From contig NZ_QGGZ01000001.1 in NCBI RefSeq assembly GCF_003148825.1, forward strand, positions 868,001 to 932,000: a stretch of DNA of 64,000 bases, read 5' to 3'. Positions 62,700-64,000 of the stretch are shown here, in pieces. Numbering within the stretch: the first letter of the stretch is position 1; each line of letters starts with the position of its first letter. Source of the DNA: Streptomyces sp. CG 926. GTDB lineage: Bacteria > Actinomycetota > Actinomycetes > Streptomycetales > Streptomycetaceae. A program made the position numbers and the translations under genes. The notes beneath the pieces are model-generated. The model saw only the letters and a list, made by a program, of their open reading frames with translations, searched no databases and had not been told where the DNA came from.

Positions 62700-64000
62700 G
62701 TGACCGACGCCTCCACCCGCCTCAACACGGGCAGTCACGACCGCCCGGTCTCGCCGGAGTTGTCCCGGTTCATGGCGGGGAACTGGGCCGCGAGCCCGCT
62801 GCCCGACTCCGCCCGCGTCCCCGGCCACGACGTCACCCCGGCCCGCCGGGCGCGACTGTCGGCCCGCTTCCCGGGCGAGCGGCTGATCGTCCCGGCCGGG
62901 GAGCTGAAGGTCCGCTCCAACGACTGCGACCACCGCTTCCGGCCGCACAGCGCGTACGCCTGGCTGACCGGCCTCACCGGCGAGGACCAGGCGGGCCACG
63001 TCCTGGTCATGGAGCCGTCGGGCCCGCACGACCACGAGGCCGTCCTGTACCTACGGCCGCGCTCGCCGCGGGTGGGCGGGGACGGGGAGTTCTACCGGGA
63101 CCGCCGGTACGGGGAGTTCTGGGTGGGCCGCCGGCCCGACCTCGCGGAGGCCGAACGCCTCACCGGCATCCGCTGCGCGCACCTGGACCGGCTCGGCTCA
63201 CCGGCCGGACGGAACGCGACCTCCGACGCCGAACTCGCCTCCGCCCTGTCGGAGCTGCGCCTGGTGAAGGACCCGTGGGAGGTGGCCCAGCTCCAACTGG
63301 CCGTCGACCACACGACGGCGGGCTTCGAGGACGTCGTACGGGCCCTGCCGCGCGCGATGGCGCATCCGCGCGGGGAGCGCTGGATCGAGGGGGTCTTCGG
63401 CCTGCGCGCCCGGGCGGAGGGCAACGGCACCGGCTACGAGACGATCGCGGCGTCCGGCGCGCACGCCTGCACCCTGCACTGGATCCGCAACGACGGCCGG
63501 CTGAACGGCGAGGAACTGCTGCTCCTGGACGCGGGCGTGGAGACGGACACCCTCTACACGGCGGACATCACCCGCACCCTCCCACTGTCGGGCCGCTTCT
63601 CCTCCGTCCAACGCCAGGTGTACGAACTGGTCCTGGCCGCCCAGGACGCGGGCATCGCGGCGCTGCGCCCGGGGGCGAGCTTCGGGGACTTCCACCGGGC
63701 CGGCATGCGGGTGATCGCGGAGGGCCTGGCGGAGTGGGGCGTCCTGAAGGACGCGGAGGGCGACCTGCACCGGCGGTACACGCTGTGCAGCAGCGGCCAC
63801 ATGCTGGGGCTGGACGTTCACGACTGCGCGAAGGCGCGGGCCGAGACCTACCTGGACGGCGTCCTGGAGGAGGGGCAGGTCCTGACGGTGGAGCCGGGCC
63901 TGTACCTCCAGCCGGACGATGAGACCCTGCCGGCGGAGCTGCGGGGCATCGGCGTCCGCATCGAGGACGACCTGGTCATCACGTCGGACGGCGCCCGCCT
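62700..64000 (+). CDS. pepP: Aminopeptidase P / Xaa-Pro peptidase, M24B (3' end beyond window)
   Basis: The first 433 codons of a metallopeptidase that removes an N-terminal residue preceding proline, as needed for collagen peptides. The N-terminal aminopeptidase P domain (residues about 20-170) is followed by the pita-bread fold. Metal ligands are visible: two Asp in LLLLDAGVETDTLYTADITRTLP, His in GHMLGLDVHD, Glu in VLTVEPGLY and Glu in GVRIEDD. Only a few C-terminal residues seem missing. No signal peptide, so cytoplasmic. GTG 62700 has GAGGGAG five bases before it. Divergent from collagenase across a shared operator. Confidence 0.88.
   Translation, partial: MTDASTRLNTGSHDRPVSPELSRFMAGNWAASPLPDSARVPGHDVTPARRARLSARFPGERLIVPAGELKVRSNDCDHRFRPHSAYAWLTGLTGEDQAGHVLVMEPSGPHDHEAVLYLRPRSPRVGGDGEFYRDRRYGEFWVGRRPDLAEAERLTGIRCAHLDRLGSPAGRNATSDAELASALSELRLVKDPWEVAQLQLAVDHTTAGFEDVVRALPRAMAHPRGERWIEGVFGLRARAEGNGTGYETIAASGAHACTLHWIRNDGRLNGEELLLLDAGVETDTLYTADITRTLPLSGRFSSVQRQVYELVLAAQDAGIAALRPGASFGDFHRAGMRVIAEGLAEWGVLKDAEGDLHRRYTLCSSGHMLGLDVHDCAKARAETYLDGVLEEGQVLTVEPGLYLQPDDETLPAELRGIGVRIEDDLVITSDGAR

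Overview
The window reads as a Streptomyces chromosome. GC is very high, third codon positions are almost always G or C, GTG starts and four-base GTGA/ATGA gene overlaps are common, and the products are typical of the genus (Tat-exported lipoproteins, ROK and LacI regulators, LytR-CpsA-Psr protein, 904-residue aconitase). From memory, the order of the first 33 kb matches the S. coelicolor segment around SCO6029-SCO5998. That is recall, not a search. About 50 genes are supported; no rRNA, tRNA, insertion sequence, prophage or CRISPR array was seen.

1-33 kb (conserved region): the end of a LuxR-type response regulator, ribonuclease D, a two-gene beta-oxidation operon (thiolase and multifunctional FadB), an LCP cell-wall protein, an amino-acid permease, dxs, a xylose-type sugar ABC operon with its ROK regulator, an MgtA Mg2+ ATPase behind a long structured leader with a possible upstream peptide, an NgcEFG-like N-acetylglucosamine/chitobiose ABC operon behind a DasR-like site, aconitase, a divergent LacI regulator/exported amidohydrolase pair, a haloalkane-dehalogenase-like hydrolase divergent from a MarR regulator across a long inverted repeat, and a MurA-type enzyme fused to an Xre helix-turn-helix.

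33-41.6 kb (accessory): a membrane protein, small Streptomyces-type proteins, a frameshifted remnant, an unusual histidyl-tRNA synthetase, a Pro/Ser-rich lipoprotein, a class II glutamine amidotransferase, a cytochrome P450, an FBP-domain (FusB-like) zinc-finger protein and a DHA2-family exporter.

41.6-64 kb (the most interesting part): what looks like one coordinated route for using collagen or other hydroxyproline-rich protein. A secreted M9 collagenase and a divergent cytoplasmic aminopeptidase P, a five-gene oligopeptide ABC transporter and a cytoplasmic S9 prolyl peptidase would release and take up proline/hydroxyproline peptides. Two proline racemase/4-hydroxyproline epimerase paralogues, a three-subunit D-hydroxyproline dehydrogenase, a dihydrodipicolinate-synthase-family deaminase and an ornithine-cyclodeaminase-family reductase would process free hydroxyproline. 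A GntR/FCD regulator lies inside the cluster. The same 14-bp motif (RYGTGAMATNNYAC) occurs six times in this region, each time at the promoter of one of these units. Two copies lie in an identical 31-bp promoter-operator 12.7 kb apart. I propose that the GntR protein controls all of them as one regulon. The last enzyme of the pathway, 2-oxoglutarate semialdehyde dehydrogenase, is not in the window.
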